DNA from: Leptospira sp.
GTDB lineage: Bacteria; Spirochaetota; Leptospiria; Leptospirales; Leptospiraceae
Assembly: GCA_025457985.1 (NCBI GenBank)
Contig: JALOTI010000067.1
Location: 1-8,157 of the forward strand
Direction of reading: 5' to 3'
DNA: 8,157 nucleotides
Shown one piece after another: positions 1 through 6,931 of the stretch. The notes under the pieces are model-generated. The model saw only the letters and a list, made by a program, of their open reading frames with translations. It ran no database searches and was not told the DNA's origin. Made by a program: the position numbers and the translations under genes. How positions within the stretch are numbered: position 1 is the first letter of the stretch; each line of letters starts with the position of its first letter.

Positions 1-1104
1 CTCCATCTTAAACTGCTCAACCATCGCCTTCAATCCGCCTACTCCTTTGATGCTTAGACCATATTCCTTTAGCATCTCGAGTCCTGGTATATTTTCGAGT
101 CCTTCGGACTCAATGGCATTCCGAATTTGGATCAGCATGGGAAGAGAAAATGTATCGGGTTTTACATTGATACCTAAGGTTTTTGTTTCCTTTTTTGTGG
201 GTGCATTGTAATCCATTTCCCCGTTTAAAAAATTCGTGACGTTTATTGATTTTGATTCAAGATTCCATTCGATAACGAATCCTTTCTTTAATCGAATGGA
301 CTTTTCGTATTCTCCATTGGCATTCTTTTTCTCAACTAACAGACCTTCCTTGGCATTGATGATTTGCAACATATTTGAACCACCCATGGGGATCGCAAGG
401 TTATTCAACATGATAAAATCCGTACCAGCACTGGAAATGGCCCATTCTCGAATTTGTACATTGGAAAGGTTACCTTCGTCATCCACACCGCCTGAATACA
501 TGGTTCGACCTTTTTCCGCAAATAGATCCTGGGTTTTATCACCAGAAAATTGACCGGGCTGAATCGCAAGTAACGGGTTGTAGGCTGCAATCCAATTGTC
601 AAACTCCTTCATCTTACGTGTGTTTTCTGGTCCCAAATAAAAATTGAGATACCCAACGATGAGAGTCATAAGGAATCCAAAAAGTAAAAAATTGGAATAG
701 ATAAACGGGAAAGAGACACCCGATGCCCGCATGGCAGTAATTTCCGAGTCTCCCGAGAGCCTACCTGCTGCCATAATTCCTGACATGAGACAGGCCATAG
801 GAATTGTCATCGGAAGGGTATTTCCAAATACATAACCCATATAGTCAAGGAGGCGAAAAAAATCGATTCCCTTTCCCACAAATAAACCAATCATCTTTTG
901 GATGGCAACAGCCATATAGATCATTGTAAAAAAGGATAAGGCTACTAAAAAAGGGCTAAGGATCTCCTTGAGAATATAGATTCTAAGTATACTTGGTTTG
1001 AATCGTTTCCACTTCCCCCAGCGATCCGTATCAACGATGAAACCGGGCGGTAGTTCATCCTTCGAAAAAACGCGAACGGTTCTGAGGTCAACTTGTTTAG
1101 ACAA
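1..1104 (-). CDS. LptF/LptG-family LPS export permease (partial; C-terminus off the left edge)
   Basis: The visible 368 codons are the N-terminal part of a YjgP/YjgQ permease. In this family LptF and LptG form the inner-membrane half of the LptB2FG transporter, which extracts lipopolysaccharide and passes it to LptC/LptA. Visible in the sequence: a membrane segment at about residues 48-72, a second at about 90-113, then the family hallmark around residues 114-129 ([16 protein letters not shown]), a third segment at about 131-156, and a long soluble region from about 160 onward that fits the periplasmic beta-jellyroll. The last three membrane segments lie outside the window. The TTG start at 1104 is chosen because GAGGGG precedes it; an in-frame GTG at 1125 is a weaker option, and the first in-frame ATG (924) falls inside the first membrane helix. 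The reading overlaps the end of miaB by 8 bases, suggesting cotranscription. I cannot decide between LptF and LptG. About 40 cytoplasmic residues before the first helix are more than usual. Confidence 0.9.
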   Translation of the reverse strand, partial: MSKQVDLRTVRVFSKDELPPGFIVDTDRWGKWKRFKPSILRIYILKEILSPFLVALSFFTMIYMAVAIQKMIGLFVGKGIDFFRLLDYMGYVFGNTLPMTIPMACLMSGIMAAGRLSGDSEITAMRASGVSFPFIYSNFLLFGFLMTLIVGYLNFYLGPENTRKMKEFDNWIAAYNPLLAIQPGQFSGDKTQDLFAEKGRTMYSGGVDDEGNLSNVQIREWAISSAGTDFIMLNNLAIPMGGSNMLQIINAKEGLLVEKKNANGEYEKSIRLKKGFVIEWNLESKSINVTNFLNGEMDYNAPTKKETKTLGINVKPDTFSLPMLIQIRNAIESEGLENIPGLEMLKEYGLSIKGVGGLKAMVEQFKME

Positions 1105-2461
1105 TTTCCCCTCGAAGGGTTGCACTGGTAGCAGACCCGATCTTTATATGAACCGTTTTTCCAAGCCAGTCCTGAAGATCTAAACTTTCGCCGGCTGGTA
1201 TAGGAAAGACCACCATACGACCGCAATGCGAACGGCCACAGAGTTCTAATTTGGATTTTTTAGATGTATTTTCTATCAAAACCTCAAAAACCTGTCCAAT
1301 TTTGGATAGGTTTTGTTCCAAAGAAATTTTGGTTTGGAGCTCAACAAGTTCGACCAGTCGTCTACTCTTCTCCTCTTCAGGAACATCATCAACAAACTTA
1401 CGCTTAGCGATTGTTCCTTCTCTCTCTGAATACTTAAACATATAAGACATATCGAATTTCACTTGTTTTACAACATCCAAGGTTTCTTCAAATTCCTCTT
1501 TTGTTTCACCAGGAAATCCCACTATGATATCTGACGTGATTCCAATTTCTGGAATGGTTTCCTTTATTTCTTGAACTAACTGTAAAAATTCAGCTTTTGT
1601 ATACGATCGTTTCATGTCTCTTAAGACTTTGTCAGATCCGGCTTGGAGAGGCATATGTATAGATGAACAGAATCTCTTTTCTTTTCGCATAAGCTCAATC
1701 AAATGGCTTGGGAAATCTTTAGGATGGGGAGAGGTAAATCTAACTCTCTCAATCTGAGTTTTGTCTAAGATTTCTTGTACGAGACCTGTGAAATCCATAC
1801 CTTCGTACTCATAACTATTTACATTCTGTCCTAGGAGTGTAACTTGTTTGACTCCCATATCAATAAGACCCTGTATCTCAGAGACAATTGATTTCGGTTC
1901 TCGGCTTCTTTCTCTACCTCTTGTATACGGTACGACGCAGAACGTACAGAAGTTATTGCATCCTCGCTTAATGGTCACAAACGCCTGGATTCCATTTATA
2001 ACCTTTGGTTCCAACTCGTCATAAGTCTCCGACTTAGAAAGTCTAGTTAGTTGAACATCTTTTTCACCCTGGCGAATCTTCTCTACTAGTTCCGGGAGAC
2101 TACGGTAGTTATCAGGTCCTACTATTAAGTCCAAAGGCAATTCTTGATGAAAAAGATCCTCTCCTAAGTTCTGCGCCATACAACCTAGAACACCAATGAC
2201 TAACTTAGGATTCTTTTTCTTTAGGTAACCGAGAGATTGAAGTCTACCGTAGATTTTTGCATGTGCATTCTCTCTCACAGCACAAGTGTTTAAAAAGATA
2301 ATATCCGAATTTTCTACCGAATCACCAGCAGCATAATTTTCCTTTCGGAAAAGTTCCTTAACAATTCCAGAGTCATACTCATTCATCTGACAGCCATACG
2401 TCTCCACATAGACTCGAAGAGTGGAATTGGTAGTGGGACTAACTTCTAGAATTTGGTTCAT
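1097..2461 (-). CDS. miaB: tRNA-2-methylthio-N6-dimethylallyladenosine synthase MiaB
   Basis: This 454-residue radical-SAM methylthiotransferase adds a methylthio group to C2 of i6A at position 37 of tRNAs reading UNN codons, which stabilises codon pairing; it acts in the cytoplasm after MiaA. The N-terminal MTTase domain carries the three cysteines for the auxiliary 4Fe-4S cluster: C24 ([10 protein letters not shown]), C60 (NTCAVRENA) and C94 (GCMAQ). The radical-SAM CxxxCxxC is C168, C172, C175 (GCNNFCTFC), followed by [16 protein letters not shown] domain fills about residues 380-450. Length and motif order fit MiaB rather than RimO or MtaB, notably the CAVRENA and PYTRGRE signatures. The ATG at 2461 is fixed by an in-frame TGA two codons upstream. 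No good Shine-Dalgarno stands before it; upstream ATGs at 2480 and 2468 are out of frame. The permease gene follows with an 8-base overlap. Confidence 0.97.
   Translation of the reverse strand: MNQILEVSPTTNSTLRVYVETYGCQMNEYDSGIVKELFRKENYAAGDSVENSDIIFLNTCAVRENAHAKIYGRLQSLGYLKKKNPKLVIGVLGCMAQNLGEDLFHQELPLDLIVGPDNYRSLPELVEKIRQGEKDVQLTRLSKSETYDELEPKVINGIQAFVTIKRGCNNFCTFCVVPYTRGRERSREPKSIVSEIQGLIDMGVKQVTLLGQNVNSYEYEGMDFTGLVQEILDKTQIERVRFTSPHPKDFPSHLIELMRKEKRFCSSIHMPLQAGSDKVLRDMKRSYTKAEFLQLVQEIKETIPEIGITSDIIVGFPGETKEEFEETLDVVKQVKFDMSYMFKYSEREGTIAKRKFVDDVPEEEKSRRLVELVELQTKISLEQNLSKIGQVFEVLIENTSKKSKLELCGRSHCGRMVVFPIPAGESLDLQDWLGKTVHIKIGSATSATLRGEIV
1108..1113 (-). promoter_or_regulatory. Shine-Dalgarno for the permease TTG start
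   Basis: GAGGGG lies three bases upstream of the TTG at 1104, inside the last codons of miaB. The spacing is short, but it is the best ribosome-binding signal near this gene and the reason for choosing TTG over the in-frame GTG at 1125. Because it sits just before the miaB stop, translation coupling is likely. Confidence 0.5.
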
Positions 2462-2471
2462 AATTCATACG

Positions 2472-2500
2472 ATTTTACATAAATTTTCCTTGTAAAGCAA
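2472..2500 (-). promoter_or_regulatory. Predicted sigma70-type promoter of miaB
   Basis: On the minus strand, TTGCTT (2500-2495) and TAAAAT (2477-2472) are separated by 17 bases. The -10 matches the consensus at five of six positions, the -35 only at three. Transcription would begin near 2465, only a few bases before the miaB ATG, so the message could be nearly leaderless, which would agree with the lack of a Shine-Dalgarno. This is a pattern match by eye and has no experimental support. Confidence 0.4.
2474..2496. repeat. Inverted repeat TTTACA-N11-TGTAAA, operator-like
   Basis: TTTACA at 2474-2479 and TGTAAA at 2491-2496 are perfect reverse complements separated by 11 bases. The dyad sits in the 92-base gap between the divergent miaB and J-like genes and covers the predicted miaB -10 and part of its -35. 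The position suits a repressor or other dimeric regulator, but six-base arms in A+T-rich DNA can arise by chance and no known operator is recognised. It lacks the G+C-rich stem and T tract of an intrinsic terminator. Confidence 0.3.
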
Positions 2501-2553
2501 AGAAGAACTCGGAATTTTCAGAGAGAATCCGTATTTTTGAAACTTTCATTTCT

Positions 2554-3171
2554 ATGAATAACCTACGAAGAAATACCTATTACGAAATCCTCGGATCCCA
2601 TCCAAATGAAGATCCAAAATCCCTCGAATTAAGGTACATTTCGGAAGTTCAGTTTTTTCAAAAATTATGGGAATCAGGCATTTCAGAAGCCAAAGAAAAA
2701 GTTTTGGAGCTAACCAAGGCATACGAGACATTGTCCGATCCCGAGAAAAAAGCTAAATATGACAGTGAGATGGACTTTGAGTTTGTCTTACTCGATGGGA
2801 AAACAAAAGATCCAGAAATGGAAGAAGCATACGATATCTATCGAACAACTCATAATAAATCATACAAACAAATATTAGGTGAATTTAGTCGTTTTAAAAA
2901 TGAACTTTCTGATACTCTTTGGAAATTAAAACAAACATCAATATACCTTGTTGCAAATTTAATTTTGTATTCGCTACTTGTGATTGTTATTTCCATTTTG
3001 GAGACAAGTTTTCCAAATCAGTTTGTGATCTATGAAAAACTACGTCCGTTCCCAAATCTTTTATTCCTTCTGTTTTCTTTTTTGGGTTACCAAGTTTTTA
3101 AGTTTAAATATCTCTTTCCTGAACTGATAAAGAGAAAATCACTCCGCCAAAAACAGGAGGAAATAACCTAA
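2554..3171 (+). CDS. Membrane-anchored J-like domain protein lacking HPD
   Basis: This 205-residue protein starts with a J-like domain at about residues 7-72. NTYYEILG matches the first helix and AYETLSDPEKKAKYDSE matches the end of helix III and helix IV of DnaJ. Aligning backward from AYETLSD places residues 36-38 (QKL) where the invariant HPD tripeptide should be; that tripeptide is needed to stimulate DnaK ATPase. The HP at residues 16-17 lies before helix II and is not equivalent. A linker of about 55 residues follows, then two hydrophobic segments at about 130-149 and 167-184, and a basic tail, so both termini are probably cytoplasmic. The ATG at 2554 has no clear Shine-Dalgarno but immediately precedes the domain. 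The gene is divergent from miaB, and its TAA overlaps the stop of the opposing gene. The function is unknown; it may be a J-like scaffold or a co-chaperone that lost Hsp70 activation. It is probably real, given the intact domain pattern. Confidence 0.82.
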   Translation: MNNLRRNTYYEILGSHPNEDPKSLELRYISEVQFFQKLWESGISEAKEKVLELTKAYETLSDPEKKAKYDSEMDFEFVLLDGKTKDPEMEEAYDIYRTTHNKSYKQILGEFSRFKNELSDTLWKLKQTSIYLVANLILYSLLVIVISILETSFPNQFVIYEKLRPFPNLLFLLFSFLGYQVFKFKYLFPELIKRKSLRQKQEEIT

Positions 3172-4298
3172 GGGAACATATCTTTAGGATATACGATAGG
3201 CAAAAGATTCGGAAAACATGCGCCACTTAGGTGGAGTGAATCGACAAAATCTCTACAGTTCCAATTTGGATCTTCGTTTGGATCAACGATCCGAATCTTT
3301 GTATTTGGAGTTTGGTTTGCAATCTCCACAATCGTTTTGACTCTTTGGTTAAACTCCTGAAGGACTCCATCCTCTTTCATCTTTTTATGCAGAGCTGGAG
3401 CTACCGCTGGGAAGTAAATAATGGTAGGTATACCAGTTCCTGTTAAACGATGGATCATACGTTTAAAAAAATAGATTTGAGTTACCGATAGACTTTGGTT
3501 TTTTAAATAGGTAACATACATATTTTCGGCGTCTCTCTCTAAGAAAAAATCTGCATTCGCAAATTTGATCTCGTTTGGAAGAGCCCCGTATGTGATTCTA
3601 TTAGCGAGTTTGATTTTTTCCTCGTACCCTTTTTTGTGTTCCTTACCTGTGATTCCCGTGGACATTCCAGGAATAAATCCGACTTCTATTTCTCTATTGT
3701 TTGCCTTGATCGCACCAGGATCAATTGGGTATTTATAAAGGGCAAAAAGCTTCTTTAAAAAATAGGTTTCCACCTCATCGGATGAAAATCCTTGACCATC
3801 GACTTCCCATGGGTTCGCTTTTTTTTCTCGGTTCCAATCATAGTTCCTGAGGATAAAGCCTGGGTCATACGATCCATTTAACGAGTATTCTATACTTTGT
3901 TTAGAGAAAAGAAGTGGGTCGGCTTCGATCAACACATAACGGAGTGGAATTGATTCAGAGAGAACTCGCTCCAACCAATAGCTGTAAAAGCTAGGTGGTC
4001 CCATGGGTGCCCCAAAATTAAATGTTTTGGTATTCGAAACAAATTTAGAAACCATTTTGGAGTCAAATTCACCGGATCGGCTGCTTCCCAAAATAAGTCC
4101 AATACCCTCTTCCGGATGTTTTGTGAACTCATCCTTCATCACCAGAAAAAGATCCTCTTTTAAATCGTAAAACTTACGTTCAATTTTTTTCCAACTATAT
4201 GTATTTTCCGTTATGATTGGCAAAAAGAACAATTTATCTATTCCGAAGAGTATGAGGCAGAACAGAATGGGATAAAGGGTAACTGGAAATGTTTTCAT
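3168..4298 (-). CDS. SGNH-like (DUF1574-type) membrane-anchored protein, probable MBOAT partner
   Basis: This 376-residue protein has one N-terminal hydrophobic segment (about residues 6-29), which fits a signal anchor holding the rest in the periplasm. GSSRS at 71-75, preceded by a hydrophobic strand (GLIL), looks like block I of SGNH-fold enzymes, with S73 as candidate nucleophile. D353 and H356 (DSLHLSG) form the DxxH expected of the last block. FNFGAPMG in between may be the next conserved turn. Overall it resembles the Leptospira DUF1574 family and, by arrangement, the AlgJ/AlgX/DltD/PatB partners of MBOAT proteins, which complete acyl transfer to an exported polymer. The ATG at 4298 shares its A with the MBOAT stop (TAATG), so translation is probably coupled; no closer Shine-Dalgarno is seen. 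The TAG stop overlaps the stop of the convergent J-like gene. The fold call is inferred from motifs, and the substrate is unknown. It could also be a non-catalytic binding partner. Confidence 0.8.
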   Translation of the reverse strand: MKTFPVTLYPILFCLILFGIDKLFFLPIITENTYSWKKIERKFYDLKEDLFLVMKDEFTKHPEEGIGLILGSSRSGEFDSKMVSKFVSNTKTFNFGAPMGPPSFYSYWLERVLSESIPLRYVLIEADPLLFSKQSIEYSLNGSYDPGFILRNYDWNREKKANPWEVDGQGFSSDEVETYFLKKLFALYKYPIDPGAIKANNREIEVGFIPGMSTGITGKEHKKGYEEKIKLANRITYGALPNEIKFANADFFLERDAENMYVTYLKNQSLSVTQIYFFKRMIHRLTGTGIPTIIYFPAVAPALHKKMKEDGVLQEFNQRVKTIVEIANQTPNTKIRIVDPNEDPNWNCRDFVDSLHLSGACFPNLLPIVYPKDMFP

Positions 4299-5728
4299 TA
4301 GAATTGGAAGTAGATAAACTCCGCTCCCCCAGGTGCTAAGTATCCGAGTAAAACTAGAACTATAAATGAGAATCCAAGTAAAAAACCCACTGACTGAAAG
4401 AGGCTCCAGTTTCTTCTAGGGAAATTTTCAAATAACTGCAAGTAGTTCAGAAAAAAAGTAATCGCAACAGCATAGCCTATGGATTCCAATTTTCCTATTC
4501 TCATACCTTCCCCCAAAGTAAAACTCTGTCCAAGCATCGAAAAGGCAGAAGATACATCCTTTCCATTGAATAAGGATGTAAAAAGCGTAAAGACAACAAA
4601 CATATACAACAAACCCAAAGCCTTCTTTAGAAAACTTGAATTTGCATCTTTAAATACAGCAGGAAAGGATAAAAATACCTTACGCTCTACACATAAAAAG
4701 AAAGCATGTCCGAGTCCCCAAAGTATAAAAGTATAACTTGCCCCATGCCAAAATCCGGCAAGGGTAAAGGTAATCAGGAGGTTAAGATAACCACGAACCT
4801 CCGAAACTTTTGAACCACCTAACGGAATATATATATAGTCTTTGATCCAAGCCCCAAGAGTGATATGCCATCGAGTCCATAATTCAGCAATCGAACGAGA
4901 AAGGTAAGGAGCTTTAAAATTTTCTGGTAGATCGATACCAAGTAGTTTCCCAAGCCCTCTTGCTAGATCCGTATAACCACTAAAATCGCAGAAGACTCTA
5001 CCCATATAACCTAACATCGCAAAAATATTAGAAACTCCATCGTAGGATGAGGGAGATTGAAAGACAGGATCAATGATGGCTCCTAAGTTATCTGCAATCA
5101 CTACCTTTTTTAAAAGACCAAGAAAGACTAAATAAAAACCCTCAAAAAGTTGCTCTCTTTTTGCCGACCATGTCTCTAATTGAAAAAAGAATTCACTGTG
5201 CCTTACGATTGGACCTGCAACCAGCTGTGGGAAAAAAAAGATAAACAAGGCAAATTGTAAAAAATTGGGGTTTTCTTGGGCTGTACGACGTTTAACGTCT
5301 ATGGAATAGGCGATCAATTGGAAGCTATAGAAACTGATGGCAAGAGGCAGGGTAATGCTATCCACACCAAAACTTGAATCTAGAAAGTTTCGAATCGTTT
5401 CCCTTTCAAAAAAAGCACTTCCACTTAGAGTCAGTAGAAGGTCCCAAAGAAAATAGAAATACTTAAACAGAAATAGGTTGGAGAGGTTTAAAAAAAGGAC
5501 TCCGTAAAATGCCTTTGATTCGGGATTATTTAAAACTAGCCGATTTAGGAAATGGCTGATAGCAACTACCGCCAAAAAATGCAAAGCAAACGGAATGGAC
5601 CAGGCCGCGTAAAAACCCAATGAAGCCAAAAATAAAAATACGAGCCTGGCTGTTTTCCCTCGTATGGACCAATGAAGGATATAAACGATAAGAAAGAAAA
5701 TTAGAAATCCAAGTGAGGTAAATTTCAT
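4298..5728 (-). CDS. AlgI-like MBOAT-family O-acyltransferase
   Basis: This 476-residue polytopic inner-membrane protein belongs to the AlgI branch of MBOAT enzymes, which pass an acyl group (acetyl in AlgI, from acetyl-CoA) across the membrane toward a periplasmic partner. Family motifs are seen in order: LPLAISFYSFQ (127-137), FPQLVAGPIVRHSEF (166-180), FSGYTDLARGLGKLLGI (249-265), ELWTRWHITLGAWIKDYIYI (282-301) and GFWHGASYTFILWG (325-338). H328 is the expected catalytic histidine, and H288 lies in the second conserved RWH. The C-terminal FIYFQF is also typical of AlgI relatives, so the protein appears full length. Start ATG at 5728 is supported by GGAG five bases upstream. The gene follows the rlmI-like gene after 33 bases and overlaps the SGNH-like gene by one base. 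Alginate genes are not seen here, so an algI symbol is not justified; a lipopolysaccharide or other surface glycan is a more likely acceptor. Confidence 0.93.
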   Translation of the reverse strand: MKFTSLGFLIFFLIVYILHWSIRGKTARLVFLFLASLGFYAAWSIPFALHFLAVVAISHFLNRLVLNNPESKAFYGVLFLNLSNLFLFKYFYFLWDLLLTLSGSAFFERETIRNFLDSSFGVDSITLPLAISFYSFQLIAYSIDVKRRTAQENPNFLQFALFIFFFPQLVAGPIVRHSEFFFQLETWSAKREQLFEGFYLVFLGLLKKVVIADNLGAIIDPVFQSPSSYDGVSNIFAMLGYMGRVFCDFSGYTDLARGLGKLLGIDLPENFKAPYLSRSIAELWTRWHITLGAWIKDYIYIPLGGSKVSEVRGYLNLLITFTLAGFWHGASYTFILWGLGHAFFLCVERKVFLSFPAVFKDANSSFLKKALGLLYMFVVFTLFTSLFNGKDVSSAFSMLGQSFTLGEGMRIGKLESIGYAVAITFFLNYLQLFENFPRRNWSLFQSVGFLLGFSFIVLVLLGYLAPGGAEFIYFQF

Positions 5729-5733
5729 CTAAA

Positions 5734-5737
5734 CTCC
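5734..5737 (-). promoter_or_regulatory. Shine-Dalgarno GGAG for the MBOAT gene
   Basis: GGAG stands five bases upstream of the ATG at 5728, in the 33-base gap after the rlmI-like gene. It is one of the better ribosome-binding signals in the window and supports this start over the out-of-frame upstream ATG within GGATGGAG. Confidence 0.6.
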
Positions 5738-5741
5738 ATCC

Positions 5742-5769
5742 ATTATAAAACTCTCTTCCACTCAATCAA
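5742..5769 (-). promoter_or_regulatory. Possible internal promoter before the MBOAT/SGNH pair
   Basis: On the minus strand, TTGATT (5769-5764) and a perfect TATAAT (5747-5742) are 16 bases apart, overlapping the last codons and stop of the rlmI-like gene. Transcription would start around 5735, which is uncomfortably close to the GGAG at 5737-5734: the ribosome site would sit at the very 5' end. The hexamers are good, but the position is only partly convincing. If active, the acyltransferase pair could be expressed apart from uppP and rlmI. Confidence 0.35.
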
Positions 5770-6928
5770 CCTGAATCACAAGGCCTTTTAAATATTCTCC
5801 TTCCGGATGGAAGATAGATGGTGCATGGTCCGAACTCTGGCTCAGGTGGTGGAGGATTCGAGCGTTCCGTTTCGCGTCTTTGGCGGCTCCAAAAACAATC
5901 TTCTGGAAAAGATCCTTAGAAATATGTTTGGAACAAGAGAAGGTAAAGAGAATACCGCCTGGTGCTAGTTTGGATATCGCTTTGAGATTGATTTCTTTAT
6001 AGCCTTTGGTGGCCTGTAAAACCGCTCCAGAAGACTTAGCGAAGGCAGGGGGATCGAGAACGATCAAATCATAAAACGAGTGAGGCATATCTTTCAGAAA
6101 TTGAAAGGAATCCATTGCAAATCCATGGTGCACCTTCTCCGTAATTTTAGTTTCTAGGCCATTTTCCTTGAGATTCGTATCACACAGTGAGATGGCATCT
6201 TCCGAAATATCAACACTATGAACAAGACTCGCTCCAGCCTTAAGCGCGTAAAGAGAGAACCCACCCGAATAGGAAAACGTATTTAAAACCTTTTTTCCTT
6301 TCGCATAATCCCCTAAAAGTTTGCGATTCTCCCTCTGGTCTAAAAAGAATCCTGTCTTCTGCGCCGATGAAAATTGAATGACAAAATGTATACCATGTTC
6401 CAGGAACTTGACTCCTTCTTTGGAACCAAGTTGCCATTCCCATTTACTTTTGCCTGAGGGAGTTTCTATCTTTTCAACAATATGAGGGTATCCATGTGAA
6501 GAAAGAAATTGAACAAGTAATTCTCGTAAACGTTTTGCTCCTGGAGTGTTTAAGAGTAACACTGCTGAGTCCGCATAACAGTCAACAATGATACCCGGTA
6601 AACCATCGGCTTCGGAAAAAAACAAACGGTATCCATTCGTAGATTCTGATAGAAGTTGTTTTTTATAAGAATATACATTTAGAAAACGAAGATTCCAAAA
6701 ATTAGCGTCCGATCCGTCTTCCGATTCATTAAAACTGAAAACACGAATTCGGATCTGGTGTGTTGGATCAAAATGGCCGTAGGCAAGGAATTCACCCGAG
6801 TATGATTCAATCCGTACAATCGAGCCAGCTGGGATTGTTTTGGTATCACCTTCAATGGCTCCCGAAAAAACCCAAGGATGAAACCCAGTTAGAGCTTTTT
6901 CTTTACCTTTTTTAAGTCGTACTACCAA
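5762..6928 (-). CDS. rlmI: RlmI-like 23S rRNA (cytosine-5)-methyltransferase
   Basis: This 388-residue class I SAM-dependent methyltransferase resembles RlmI (YccW), which methylates C5 of C1962 in 23S rRNA. The N-terminal PUA domain (about 1-70) begins with the typical VVRLKKGKEKALTGFHPWVFSGAI. A linking region includes the conserved SEADGLPGIIVD (105-116). The Rossmann domain carries KTGFFLDQREN (191-201), NTFSYSGGFSLYA (216-228; SAM binding), VDISEDAI (239-246), the catalytic-loop LDPPAF (291-296) and FSCSKHI (330-336) with C332 as the likely catalytic cysteine. Length is close to that of E. coli RlmI. The start is a TTG with GAGGA six bases upstream; it gives the expected PUA beginning, and no ATG competes. 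It lies three bases after uppP, within the same transcript. Specificity for C1962 is inferred from family similarity; other members of the RlmI/RlmK/L group are possible. Confidence 0.9.
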   Translation of the reverse strand: MVVRLKKGKEKALTGFHPWVFSGAIEGDTKTIPAGSIVRIESYSGEFLAYGHFDPTHQIRIRVFSFNESEDGSDANFWNLRFLNVYSYKKQLLSESTNGYRLFFSEADGLPGIIVDCYADSAVLLLNTPGAKRLRELLVQFLSSHGYPHIVEKIETPSGKSKWEWQLGSKEGVKFLEHGIHFVIQFSSAQKTGFFLDQRENRKLLGDYAKGKKVLNTFSYSGGFSLYALKAGASLVHSVDISEDAISLCDTNLKENGLETKITEKVHHGFAMDSFQFLKDMPHSFYDLIVLDPPAFAKSSGAVLQATKGYKEINLKAISKLAPGGILFTFSCSKHISKDLFQKIVFGAAKDAKRNARILHHLSQSSDHAPSIFHPEGEYLKGLVIQVD

Positions 6929-6931
6929 CCC

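Noticed and set aside
236..553. Plus-strand open frame of 105 codons
   Set aside because: It lies entirely opposite the LptF/LptG-family permease, shows no recognisable domain, and its composition is that expected of an antisense shadow.
945..1226. Minus-strand open frame of 93 codons spanning the miaB/permease junction
   Set aside because: It is in a different frame from both miaB and the permease, each of which has clear family motifs there.
2554..2640. Residues 16-17 (HP) of the J-like protein as the HPD motif
   Set aside because: They precede helix II, whereas HPD lies in the loop between helices II and III; the third residue is also N rather than D.
3155..3160. Perfect AGGAGG on the plus strand
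   Set aside because: It encodes part of the C-terminal QEE of the J-like protein, and no start codon with a following open frame lies at suitable spacing.
3223..3234. Hairpin CCAC-TTAG-GTGG as a terminator for the J-like gene
   Set aside because: The stem has only four pairs, no T tract follows, and it lies inside the SGNH-like coding sequence.
4298..5728. Alginate biosynthesis locus
   Set aside because: Only the AlgI-like MBOAT motifs are present; no polymerase, epimerase or AlgX/AlgJ of recognisable sequence is nearby, so the acceptor cannot be called alginate.
5526..5765. Minus-strand open frame starting in the rlmI/MBOAT gap
   Set aside because: It overlaps the MBOAT N-terminus in another frame; the MBOAT frame has the family motifs and a GGAG before its ATG.
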